A DNA stretch of 64,000 nucleotides from the NCBI GenBank assembly GCA_016630905.1, contig WBMQ01000002.1, positions 2,480,001 to 2,544,000 on the forward strand, in the 5' to 3' direction. Source of the DNA: Capillidium heterosporum. Lineage: Eukaryota; Entomophthoromycota; Entomophthoromycetes; Entomophthorales; Capillidiaceae. The notes below the pieces were generated by a model, which made no database searches, was not told the DNA's origin, and saw only the letters and a program-made list of their open reading frames with translations. Below are positions 22,030 to 33,212 of the stretch, one piece after another. Within the stretch, counting starts at the first letter, position 1, and each line of letters opens with the position of its first letter. The position numbers and the translations under genes are program-made.

Positions 22030-22770
22030 CCACTGGGTCCAATTAATGGTGGTGTCATAATGGGGGTGCATGACAGGATAGGTCGAGACAGTAGAACCAA
22101 TACCGAATACTGCATTTGTAATATGAATCACCTAAAGGAAGCAAGTCTAAAGGAAAGCAAAGAAAGTCAGGAAGTAATAAGATGAGAGGGCAGAGAACTC
22201 GAACCATATAGTAGCGCTATACTAATAATTAAGAGATTTACCAAGAACAAGACTTTATTCGTAAACTAAGAAACGGAACCAGGTTATCAGAAACAGCTAT
22301 GAAGAATAAAATCAAGCTGTCGCAGCAGCTATGGCTAAGGGATGGGATCAATAGATAAGTAACAGCTAGGGATAGCGAAGTGGAATATTATCAAGATACT
22401 GCTTTTAGGTGAGTTTAGGCCTTCATCCTCAATTAAGCTACAATATCAGTTAATTAAAATCCTGTTAGGTTTATCTAAAAAACCCACTGTAATGTCAACT
22501 ACTACTGGTGAGTTTACAATTGTCAGGACTCTATATCAAATGCTATGCTGCTAATAGCTGGGGTTCTCAGATTACGATCGAAGCTAAGAGAGAAAACTAA
22601 CAAAGGCAACTAAGAATATCTGATACGTAGAACAGGCTTATGACTAAAAATAACTACGGATTGAGAATTGAAAGATCGAAAGTTGATAGAGAAGTGGCAC
22701 AAAAAAGAGGAACAGGCTTATGATCTAGTAATAGGAATTATACCAATCAAGGTTGTTACAGGATGCATCA
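22030..22770 (-). repeat. Dispersed coding repeat family B, copy 1 (decayed)
   Basis: Homologous to 35540-36140 (opposite orientation) and 48100-49160. On the minus strand its coding part reads ..VIHITNAVFGIGSTV.., with two former Trp codons now TAG. Other shared words are CTACTACTGGTGAGTTTAC, AACAGCTATG and AAGAACAAGACTTTATT. Its nature is unknown: a small dispersed gene family or a retroelement fragment. Confidence 0.65.
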
Positions 22771-24772
22771 ATTTGATTTTGTATATATTTCAACTTTATA
22801 AATTTTAGATATATACTTTTATTGGCCTATATATCATTTTATTAAATGAGTTCTCTACATCCTGTACCTTCAAGTCCAACTTTCCATTAATATATTTAAG
22901 TTTTCCAAAACCAAAATCAAAATTGTTCAGTTTACCTAACTTATACTCAAGCTGTTTCGGCTTTCCAACTCAAATGCTAATGTCAAATAAACTGCCTTGT
23001 AAATTTTGGTTTTTCCGATAAAATAGGTCCAACTTGTTTTACAATCTATTTTGTTGAATGTAGTTTATGCAAACTCCAATATTTCCTATTCTGGACAGAG
23101 TAAAAGCTGGTCATGAAATTGGAATTGAATGATGGCAGGTAAAGCTAATAGTTGCATAGCTATAAAGATTATTTGATGCAAAATATACTTATTGGAATTG
23201 AAAGCATTACTTACAAGTCTAACATGAAGTGTACATAATATACTATACCCTCAATACCATCACTGATGAAATACTTGAAACGTTTTGACAAGCTTCTAAT
23301 AAGAATAGTTAAGACTTCAAATTACTAACGCTTTAGATAGACTTCAAAAATTTAAAGTACACACATGTAGTTCATTGTATTTAAACACCAATTACTCAAC
23401 TTATCAAACCTTTAGCTCTGGTTCAATTAAACACTCTATACAAAAGTTCAATTTAATTAAGCTTCACATTAGATAGACTCACTTGCGAAACTTTTAATAC
23501 AAGTGATTTGAAATCAATTGGAATCAAATTAAAAATTAGATATCCTCTATTTTGCTATAGTGATGTCAAAATTTAGATTTCGATTGTAAAAGCTTTACCT
23601 ATCAAGTTAATCACAAATGGAAATCCTCATTATTCCAAATAAATCTATTAAAGTACTATATTACATATACTTCTATCCACAATTTCATTCAAATTCACTA
23701 TATATATAAATACCTTATCTTCCAAATAAAGAATTCAAAGCTCACTCCAAGTAAAAAGTTAAATAAACTGAATAAATTTCCTATTCCAATTAACTAGAGC
23801 TTTGGTAAATATATTCAATCCATCTCCTCTATCCGACTCCCAATTTCAATACTATATTTATTAGTAGATACTTTCCCATCCCTTTGTGGAGTATACATTG
23901 AAAATTTAGACCTATCGCTTTTTACAAGTAGCTAAATTGTTCTAATTTCAACTATACTTTCGTTTTATAAAGTGAACTCCTTACCACCCTATAGGAGCCG
24001 CCTGTTTTATTAATTTTTAACATAATGCATAATGTATAAATTGCAAAAGTTGTAAATAATTTACACGGTATTCTCAACAACTTCTATCGTATAGTTTCAT
24101 ACAATTTATTTCATTGAAAATAACTATATAATGGCAATTCGATCTTCATTATACTACACTTTTCAACTTCTACGTTAAACTTATGCTGACTACTAGCCTG
24201 CAACCCCATCATAAATAAGAATAAGGGATGATTTGTAACTAAACTTTAATAAAACTGGTTTGTATATTATAAAAAATTTAGCTGTTTATATTGAGCTCAC
24301 CTTGTTTTATACTTTGTATAATCAACCAATGGACTTTTTAGTTTCTATGCTTTTCAGAACTTTGAGACAACTATCTCCCTCAAAAGATATTTAGAAATTA
24401 AATAAAAGACATTACTACTTTTTATCTATTTATCTTAAATACAATATTCAAGTCAGCTCTAATTTCTCTTTTTTCGACACTGCTACAATAGTTTTAGTGT
24501 CAGTAACAGAATACTTATTTACAATAAATTTGAGCTTTAAATCTCAATAAATTCATATATCGTGGACCTTGAATATTTAAGTAGGAAATAGGTACTAAGT
24601 GGTATAGAGTTTTGATTTCGACTTTATTGCAAAATAGTATCGAGTTACATCAAAATTTGTTTTTAATATAAGTGCACTAAAAATAATGAATATCTAAATA
24701 TACTCTGTTTTTGTAAATTTAAACTAGAAACAAAATAATTTATTAATAGGAAAACTATACTCAGTAAAAGAT
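22771..24772. other. Gene-free AT-rich region
   Basis: About 2 kb with no ORF above noise, no RNA gene and no repeat recognised from elsewhere in the window. Confidence 0.5.
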
Positions 24773-25792
24773 CTACCCACTTCTTAGTACTTTTGTTGAT
24801 ATTGAGGGATGGTTATTGATGTGATCGTATTTATCATTGTGGGTAGGGTAACCTTTGTTATGCTCACCGCCAGTATTTAGGACCTTTACCGTGGTGCTGG
24901 TCGTCATATTTATCGTGATCTTTACTGTGAGTAGGATAGCCTTTGTGGTCATGGTCATTATCATACTTGGCGTGATCCTTTCCGTGGGCAGGGTAGCCCT
25001 TGTTATGCTCATTGCCGTATTTAGGACCTTTACCGTGATGCTGGTCATCATATTTGTCGTGGTCTTTACCATGAGTAGGATAGCCTTTATGGTCGTGGTC
25101 ATTATCGTACTTTTTACCATGGTTATTGCCATGGTCGTTATCGTACTTGCCATGATCCTTACCATGTGGCTTATAGTCATGTTCGTGCTCATCACCGTAC
25201 TTAGGACCTTTACCGTGATGCTGGTCGTCATATTTGTCGTGGTCTTTACTGTGGGTAGGATAGTCCTTTATGATCGTGATCATTATCGTACTTGGCATGA
25301 TCTTTACCACGAGTGGGGTAGCCTTTATGGTCGTGGTCATTATCATATTTGTTACCGTGATGGTTGTCATGGTCGTTATGGTCGTTATCGTACTTGCCAT
25401 GGTCCTTACCGTGTGGCTTGTAACCATGTTCGTGCTTGTCGCCGTATTTTTCATGGTCCTTACCATGTGGCTTGTACCCGTGGCCGTGGTGGTCATGCTT
25501 CTTACCATTCTTGTACTCGTCGTTGTCGCCTTTATCAGCAGCGGCTGAGATGAGTTGTTGACCTGCTTGATCGGCTACAAGCTTTTGGGCAGCCACCTCC
25601 TTGGCGACAGGTGCAGGTACTACTTCCTCCTTTGGTAGCTGGGGTACGGTTTCTGCGAACTGGTTTGGTCTGGGTGTTTCCGACTACTGGAAGATTGCTC
25701 AACAAAGAAGCCAGGTCAACACCCTCAGGGATTGGGGTGGCTAGGATGGCACTGATGGCGACTAGTGAGATGATGGTGGATTTGAAATGCAT
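24773..25792 (-). pseudogene. Third copy of the 333-aa His-rich gene, with three +1 frameshifts and a different 3' end
   Basis: The ATG at 25792 and the signal peptide are intact. Compared with the left-arm gene there is one extra base at each of three places: about 25659 (CCAGTTCGCAGA for CCAGTCGCAGA), 25264 (AAAGGACTATCC for AAAGGCTATCC) and 24870 (AAATACTGGCGG for AAATACGGTGG). Otherwise the copy is nearly identical down to about 24840, where the sequence changes and the protein would end differently (..NNHPSISTKVLRSG). An internal segment of the repeats is intact. It could be a true pseudogene, or a real gene with sequencing insertions. Confidence 0.7.
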
Positions 25793-26124
25793 TTTGTGAT
25801 GTGTTTAGTTTCTAATGCTTAGCTGATACTTATCCTTGTATTACATTCCTCTGTATTTATACCTTTTCATATATTCTAAATATTTTGCTATAGACCGGTT
25901 CCTTTGTATTCGCTATTAGGCTAACTTGAGTAGTTGTCGCACAACTGTTGGAATTCAACAAAGCTTTAGCTGACTGCAGAACTAGTCAGTGAGGTGCTAT
26001 GTGGGACTAATACTTGAACATGCAACGGCAGCAAACTGATTTGGAAAAGTATTATCAAGAAACCATTAAACTACATGATGTTGAATACCTAATTAGGTTA
26101 ATCTTCCTTTCAAATGGTAGGTTA
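24838..26124 (-). repeat. Partial third copy of the palindrome-arm unit (gene plus promoter)
   Basis: Direct-orientation copy of about 9058-10344 (offset 15780 on the promoter side). Its promoter half has the same TATA and CAACAAAGCTTTAGC elements. It extends 23 bp past the palindrome's inner edge and then stops at GGTTA, just before the Mutator-like element. Confidence 0.85.
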
Positions 26125-26151
26125 ACTGGGGAAAATTAAGGGTGTTTGTTT

Positions 26152-26356
26152 TTTCGCTAAGTTTCATTTCAACTTTTCCAATCTCGAGAATAGCTTAGGA
26201 TTCCAAATTGGTGCAATGTAATGCTTTTCATTGGCTATTTTGGGCTAAAGATTGATGGAGAATAGTGATTCTGTAAAACCATCAACTTTCTATTCAACTT
26301 TTGATGCTGCAATTTTTCAGATAACTTCAATTAAAATATGGAGCTTTGATAATATC
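26152..26356 (+). repeat. Left terminal inverted repeat of the MULE
   Basis: Reverse complement of 29661-29866 with a few mismatches; carries CTCGAGAATAGCTTAGG and CAGATAACTTCA. Confidence 0.8.
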
Positions 26357-26777
26357 CGCAATTATAATCTATTATTGTATTTCATTTTTCGATATTCACA
26401 TTAACAATATTATTTTTAGAACATAAGTTTGTTTTTATAAATATAGATGAAATATCAAAATGTATCGAGCTTCATCTTAATGCTTATCATTGCTACCCTG
26501 CCTAAGATTACTAATCTCCAACCGTTTCCCTATTAATAACATAATACAAACCGCAGTCCACACTATTATATAAGGCATTTTAATTTGAGTCGACTTGCAT
26601 TTTATATTTAAGCTTTATCATCTATTTGTTTATTTTAATTTAATAATAGCCAACTATAAGCCATATTTAAAAATAAATGTAGCATGTTATTATAATGAGT
26701 ATATTTTCAGTAAAAGAGCTACACTTTTACTAAGATACAATACAAAATTTATTATACCTTTGTTAACGTTAAAGCTA

Positions 26778-29249
26778 GACTTTCTTTTGCTTCTTAAGGC
26801 AAGCTAAAGAAGTATGGCCAGTACCTTTGTAATTCTTACAAAATTTGTTGAGATCTGCATTATACTTGGCAGTTATTTCAAATTCAGAAGTAATTCGTTT
26901 AAACATCTTGTCGGAGGTTCTCCCACGAGGCTTGGTAAAGGGCTCGGCGGTTTTACCAGTAAATTGTTGATCAAGTCCTTGCATAGTGGTGATATGACGC
27001 TCAAGATCAAGAAGAAGGGCGAAGCATAAAAGGGCTTGTTGTTGCTGGAGCTGGAGTTGAAAGCTTCAATCAAGGGTGCAAGGTAGTTGTCAACAACTGT
27101 TTCAACAGAGTTTGCATTGAAATTTCCTTTCCAACGAAGCTTTCGAATCGAGGAAATACCGGACCGCCATTATATGCACACAAGGTAAACCATTCTGAGA
27201 AGGAAAGTAGCAATGGCAAAAAGTTTTATCACCAGCATACAAAGTAACAGTTGCATTCTTGGACGAATCACTCTTCTCGGTAGCTATGAAGGTATCAGCA
27301 GCTATTGGGTGGTATAAACTCTTAATTCAATACGAGCATGGCGAAGTTTAACTTTAGATGTTAATCAGGTTAAATAAGCAAAATTTACCTTGAAGCTTAA
27401 CTAGAATCGTTTTGGAGAGCTTGCAGTCCATTTCTTTTAGAAATTAAATGGTCAAAAGATTAACTCCATTTTTAATACTAAGGGAATCAAGGCGGAGGTG
27501 TTGAATCTTCTTTGTATCGAGGTACTCATCGGTGACCTTAATAAGCTCTGCAATGGTAAGCTTCTGTTGTAACTTTTTGCGATCTAGAAATAATTTCAAT
27601 GAAGCATTCGTTGATTCACAGGCAGAGGAGGAGTTCCAAGAATGGGTAAAGAACTTTTTGGTATAGCAGGCAGTAAACTGCTCTTCATTTAAAAAATACC
27701 CATGTAATTTTTTAGTAGCATCATTCTTAAGGGCGCTTTCAAACTGCTTCTTGAGGCGTTTATATTTGTTTTCAGTGAGGGTATAAAGGAGACCATGAAG
27801 ATAGGTGTATAATTTCGCAATGCTAGTTTGCACTTTGGTTGCTGCATCAATATTCTTTTTGTCATTACTAGAATCGGCCTTGGCTTCTTCATTTATTAAC
27901 GCTCTGACTAGTTTAGCTCGGTCAAATTCCCTCAAGTCTTTAAGATCGTGAGATTGTTAAACTTGTGCCAGGTGCATAGTAAATGGATAAATTTTGGGAA
28001 TATTGTTTGGATACTAATGGCAAGTTGATTGTCCGAATCCGAAAAACCCGTTTTAACGCCAATCGTAGAGTTGCACTCAGTTAAAAAATCGTTGATGAGC
28101 TTGAAAGCGTTGATGTATTCCGTCTTGTTTTCGCGTGCAAGTACCAGGTGGCAAATAGGGAATATTCTACAATGTTTATTCATAACTGTTACATTGAATA
28201 TTGCAAAATTTGAAGCTAATATATTGTAAGTGCAATCAACAGAAAGGACGTCAGTGATATCAGACTTGGCTAATTGGATTTGTTCAGAGTTGGCCCAAAT
28301 AACCGCCTGCAACCCCTGTGTCTCAGCATCTAAAGTTTTGTAGATCATGCGAATATAATAGCTTTCATCCTCCAAGATCTTGTATAGCTGCTGAACTTCA
28401 GTAAGCTTTGAAGCTAAACCCATCTTTATCCTATTTTTATAACAAATATTATGGATTAGATTAGAATTCTTAAAAAAAGGTTATAGTTATGTGAAACGAC
28501 TTTAACTGCTTCTCTAGAAGTGCAACCATTGTAATAGCTTTCAATCATCTTGGATATTTCAACAGCCGAAATCTTCAAGTCTTTGTCGGATTTGAGTGGA
28601 CCATGATTATGCTCAAAATTAGGCTTTGATACAGTAATTTTTTTATAGCCAGTACCTTGATTAACATCCTTGTCAACAATTAGAGTAAACCTAACTTTAC
28701 ATCCGTGCTTCTTGTGATGAGAAGTACCTGGGAGATCTCCATTTTCCAACTTTTTGTTGGAAATCTCTGACGTCAATGTATCTCCTGACTGGCACATCGA
28801 AAGTAAATGTAGATCTTGCTGTCCTTGAGGCTTATTTTATATTTATTAACTCTAAATCCATTTGAAGCATTCAAGAGTGCAACTGCCTGTTCTGCAATTC
28901 CCAGATCCAAAAACTGTGACTTATGCCGAAATTTACTAATAAAATATTTAAAACGTGACTATTATAAAAGGTACCTTAATTGATAGTCATACTTGTTTCG
29001 TTTATTAATAAACTTTTCATTGGCATTACTAGAGGGGCTTTGCTTTCTATTATTGTTCTTTTCGGAAATGATGTTAGATAAATTGGAATTGTTTTCGTTG
29101 TCTGTAAGATTACTAGCCTGCTCATTAGAGTCTAATACTGGCGAATCGATCAGTGGTAACTGTACTGAAGTGCTATTATTTTCGTGAATTAGTTGCTGAT
29201 TGGAGTTGTTTGAGATCCCTTTGATAAGATTGACGAGTACTTGGACCAT
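26778..29249 (-). pseudogene. MULE transposase remnant (FAR1-like / MULE / SWIM zinc finger)
   Basis: Reading on the minus strand: a Ser/Asn-rich N-terminus (29249-~28975). Next, a probable intron (GTACCT...TTATTAG) and a WRKY/FAR1-like zinc module with FRC near 28805, GCKVRF and EHNHG. Then the MULE catalytic domain (28423-27932) with VDCTYN, the second acidic site in FSDSDNQ, and LCTWH. A helical region follows (27935-27444), and then a SWIM finger, CHC...PCVH, near 27180-27230. Last is a C-terminal zinc knuckle, CKNYKGTGHTSLAC (26860-26790), whose second Cys is Tyr. The product would bind the terminal repeats and move the element. The frame is broken near 28800, by a TAA at about 27441 and again near 27310, so no functional protein is made. 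Confidence 0.8.
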
Positions 29250-29660
29250 TCCATTTGAGAAAAATAAGGATTATAATTCTAAGGTCAATTATTTGGTTGG
29301 ACTCGGTATTAATATCGATGCACAAGCCTTTAATTCTAGCGGCCCCATTATAAAACTTTTCTACTATCGCGAAATAAACCTTAAAAGACACTTGCATTTA
29401 AAAAAATAAAATTACATCTATTAAAAACAATATACATTTAAACACTACATCTGTTTGCTTTGTTAATAAATTTAATACTTTGATTTATATAGATATCTGA
29501 CCTTGAAATCAAGGTTATATGTACTACAATCTTTGTTATAGTAGCATTTTTTGTTTATCTTGTATTAACTGGTTGGTTTAAAAGTTGCTAAAGATACTAT
29601 GGTTAATATTGGTATCTAAAAATAGTCTAAAAATGAACTATAATAATAGAATATACCTAT

Positions 29661-29866
29661 GGATATCGTCAAAACTCCATATTTTAGCTGAAGTTATCTG
29701 AAAAATTGCAGCATCAAAAGTTGAATAGAAAGTTGGTGGTTTTACAGAATCACTATTCTCCATCAATCTTTAGCCCAAAATAGCCAATGAAAAGCATTAC
29801 ATTGCACCAATTTGGAACCTAAGCTATTCTCGAGATTGAAATGAAAGTTGGTGAAAGCAGATACTC
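29661..29866 (-). repeat. Right terminal inverted repeat of the MULE
   Basis: Partner of 26152-26356. It lacks about nine bases beside CTCGAG compared with the left copy. Confidence 0.8.
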
Positions 29867-29870
29867 TCCA

Positions 29871-30893
29871 TAAAGCTACTGTTGCTGTTGGAACAAAATT
29901 TTCACTATCAACAACCTATCTAAAAACTTCGACAACTTTGCCAACTAGTTCGGTAAAGTGATCCAAATGGTATTTCCCATGTTCAATTATCTTTCGGCTA
30001 CGGCTTGATTTGATGGAGCTACAATATCCTAAACTTTCTTTATCCTACCTTCCTTTTCCATTCAAAAGTTCTTGGTATAAATGCCTTATTATGCCACTTT
30101 GATTACATTTCACTGAGGAATAACTTTTGATCTGTAAGCAAGTTCCTTTGAAGTGAATTCAGCAGCACCAAACTAACATTGAGGGTGTACTTTCAATACT
30201 GTATTTGTCGACAAAAAGGTATCTAAAAATAATATTCTATCAAGAGTACGGAATCAGGTGCTAATCCAGGTAGATAGTAGATCTGCAGGAGGTGAAGTAC
30301 ATGTTTAGTCAAAAAGCACCGCCGAGTTTACTAAGTGCTACTTACGCTTTGAGCTTTTTGGCGAGCTGTTTAATATACTATTGGTAAAAATGCGGAATAC
30401 ATTTGAAAATGGATTTTGATACCTCTATAGTAGGTAACCTTTTTTTATAAGAACAAAGTCTAGGCTATCGAAGGTTATTTTAAATTGGAATTAAGTATAA
30501 GCAGCCTTTTTATTAATGAAATCTATATAGATCATAGTTCAAAAAATCTATGCTTCAAACTTCCTGTACTTTCATTCTTGAGACATGTCAAAACTGTTGC
30601 TTTCGTAATGATGGAATGCTATATAGTGTCCTTAAAGCTGTAGGTTAATAATTTCAAATTTATCTATCGAAATCTGGTATTTATGGTGGTAAAAGTAGTT
30701 ACAAATATATTGAATTTGATTATAGTCGCATTAATTGACTTTATAAAACAGTTGGTCAATTTCTTAACCTACTTATAATTGTATAATAGGCCGAAGGCTT
30801 GTACTTTACCACACTTCTAGCTTACTCAAAGCTTCGCTCATTGATATGATTGCAAAGTTGAAGTCTACCAGTGATGTTGTGATAATACATGCA
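29871..30893. other. Intergenic region between two transposons
   Basis: No gene. The part around 30220-30480 shows weak resemblance to 41690-41940 (AATAATATT, CCTAGGTGGAT/CCAGGTAGAT, TATAAGAACAA), so it may be an old repeat remnant. Confidence 0.35.
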
Positions 30894-31265
30894 TTAACCC
30901 ATAGACAACGGACCACTTTTTAGCAAATTTTCAAAAGTGGAGACCCCAAAAATTTAAAAAAAATTCCGTATATGAATTTGAATACATGAAACACAGAAAT
31001 GCTCAAAAAAATTGAAAACTTAAACTCTTATTTGTATAGTTGATTTTTATATATTATCAATTCTATCAAAGAATTTTATGTTCGATTAAGGCTAAAAGGA
31101 TACATAATCTTCATCATATAGGATAAAAAGCTTTTAACCCTTTATTACTATTATACACTGAATTTAAATTAATGAAACGCTTTATTATGTAAAAATTATA
31201 TTGAAAAATATATAAATGTTAGTTCAATAAATATATTAATATATATCTTTCACTTTATTAACAAA

Positions 31266-32964
31266 ATGTCAACTCAGCGTGAAAACACTACTTTAATCTA
31301 TGATAATCCATTACAATATAGCGATATATTCGAAGACAAAGCTAGCAGTGGGGATGAAGATGGTAATAGCAATGACGATACCTCTGAACCAATTGTTTAT
31401 AGTGCAAGTTACAGCTCTGGCAATGATACTAATGGAGAGAACAATCAAGAGCATACTGTGTATACTTTGGAATTCAGCCCTGATAGTGCTCAAATGTACC
31501 AGAGATCGAAGTTGGTGAATGGTCTTCAGATATTATTAAACCTGTTAGAGAGCCATTTCATGATCCTGAGGCTGGAGTTAACATTGGGTTGATGGAAAAT
31601 TGTAAAACTCCATATAACTACTACCGATTATTAATAACTGATAAGCTTCTCAGCCATATAGTGACTGAAACTAATCGATATGGACATGAGATCAATCCCA
31701 TCTATACTGACACCGATGCTGATGAGATACTTGTATTTTTGAGTATTACACTACAAATGGGCTTTATTAAGCTACCTACCCTTCGCGACTATTGGTCTTC
31801 TGACATAGTTTTTGGAGGGTATTCTATTTGTAGAAATGTTATGGTCCGTGAGAGATTTGAAGAATTGATGAAGGCATTGCATCTTTGTAACAATAGCCAA
31901 ATTGAAAGTTGGCAAAGATTAGGTAGATACAATGATATGTATATATTTACTTTTATTTTATAGGGAAAGTTGAGCAGTTTATGGATATTTTTGTAGAATG
32001 TAAACTTCTTTACCGTCCTGGGGAAACTGTTTGTATTGATGAAAGCTTGGTGAAATTCCGTGGTCGTATCTTTTTCCGTCAGTTCAATTCTTCTAAACGG
32101 AGTCGCTATGGCATTAAAATTTTTAAACTTTGCTGTAAGGGTGGTTATACTTATGATCTATATATTTATTGCGGAAAGGAATATCGACCAAAGAAGTTAC
32201 TTGCTGGTGAAGAAGTAGTTATGAGATTGATGGATAATCTAACCGGAGCAAGTCGGAAAGTTTATGTCGATAACTGGTATTCCAGCTTGATACTTGCTAA
32301 AAGGCTATTACATAAAAACACTAACTTAATAGGCACCATTCAATCTAATAGGTCTGGTTTACCACGTAGTGTAATTCAAGCAACTTTGACTAAAGGGGAT
32401 ATAGCTGCAGAGAAAAATCAAAACGGCATCATGGTCCTAAAATGGAAGGATAAAAAGGATGTTTATATGATTTCAACTATCCATGATGCTACCAAAGTTG
32501 GTAGAAAGCCTAAAGTAGTTAATGACTACAATTCTGAAAAGACCTATGTAGATATATCTGACCAATTGGCTGCCTACAGTCCATATATTCGCAGAACAGC
32601 CAAGTGGTATATTCGGATTTTCTTTCATACTGTATGTCAAATGGCAGTAGTAAACGCTTTTAGGTTATATAAGGAATGCACTGGATCTAAAATGAAGATC
32701 TTTGACTTCATGAAATCAATTGTAAAGTCTATCTTGGGTTTACAGCCAGTTAATCGGAATGGTCCTAGGCATATTCTACAGGAGGTCTCAGGGGAAGGCA
32801 GATTGCCAAAAAAAAGGTGCATATCTTGCTACTCAAGAATTTCTATTGCTAAAGGCACAGGTTTTGCAAGAAATAATAGCAAAACAGTAAAATATCGATG
32901 CAGCCGATGTGATAAACCCTTTTGCCTTGAGTGCTTTCAGCTATATCATCTACAATGTCAATAA
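31266..32964 (+). CDS. piggyBac-family transposase
   Basis: The enzyme cuts and joins DNA at TTAA. The acidic N-terminus is followed by a DDE_Tnp_1_7 domain with the three catalytic Asp sites: VCIDESLVKFRGR (~32029-32064), VYVDNWYSS (~32262-32286) and YVDISDQL (~32548-32570). The C-terminal cysteine-rich zinc domain (CISCYS...CSRCDKPFCLECF) ends at 32964. A 41-nt intron at 31923-31963 (GTAGAT...TTATAG) restores the frame and joins ..WQRLG to KVEQFMDIF. An earlier change of frame near 31490, from ..FSPDSAQ to VPEIEVGEW, is either a one-base deletion or a 29-nt intron (GTGTAT...GATAG). The gene is otherwise open, so activity is possible. Confidence 0.85.
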
Positions 32965-33169
32965 ACAACTATTTTTTATAATTTTTATTTTTGATATAAC
33001 TTTTTATATAGGGCACTAAATAGTGAATGCTGTAAGATATAAGTACTTTGCACTAAGGCGGACATATTACTCCTGCAAACTTTTTTCTGTTACATATGCT
33101 AAATTTCAAGAAAATTCCGGTTATATTTCGTGTATGCATATGCATACATGAAACCTCGATCTCAAAAAA

Positions 33170-33197
33170 CGGCGTGTATGCATATGCATACACGCCG
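33170..33197. repeat. Perfect 28-bp palindrome at the piggyBac right end
   Basis: A 28-bp perfect palindrome centred between 33183 and 33184 (half-site CGGCGTGTATGCAT) overlaps the inner base of the terminal repeat. A second, shorter copy of the TGTATGCATATGCATACA core lies at 33131-33148. These are likely transposase-binding subterminal sites. Confidence 0.85.
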
Positions 33198-33212
33198 TCG
33201 TCTATGGGTTAA

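Larger units (their letters stand above)
26125..29870 (-). mobile_element. Degenerate Mutator-like (MULE) DNA transposon
   Basis: Long terminal inverted repeats enclose a broken MULE transposase on the minus strand. The repeats at about 26152-26356 and 29661-29866 match over ~200 bp with scattered substitutions and one ~9-bp gap; shared words include ATAGCTTAGG, CCAAATTGGTGCAATG and TTGATGCTGCAATTTT. Outer ends and a target-site duplication could not be fixed by eye. The left end adjoins the third His-rich copy. Confidence 0.8.
30894..33212 (+). mobile_element. piggyBac-like DNA transposon with TTAA target-site duplications
   Basis: TTAA at 30894-30897 and 33209-33212 flank a 2,311-bp element. 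Its terminal inverted repeats are CCCATAGACAACGG (30898-30911) and, on the other strand, CCCATAGACGACGG (33208-33195), 13 of 14 identical. TTAA duplication and CCC-starting ends are the hallmark of piggyBac. The clean ends suggest a fairly recent insertion. Confidence 0.93.
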
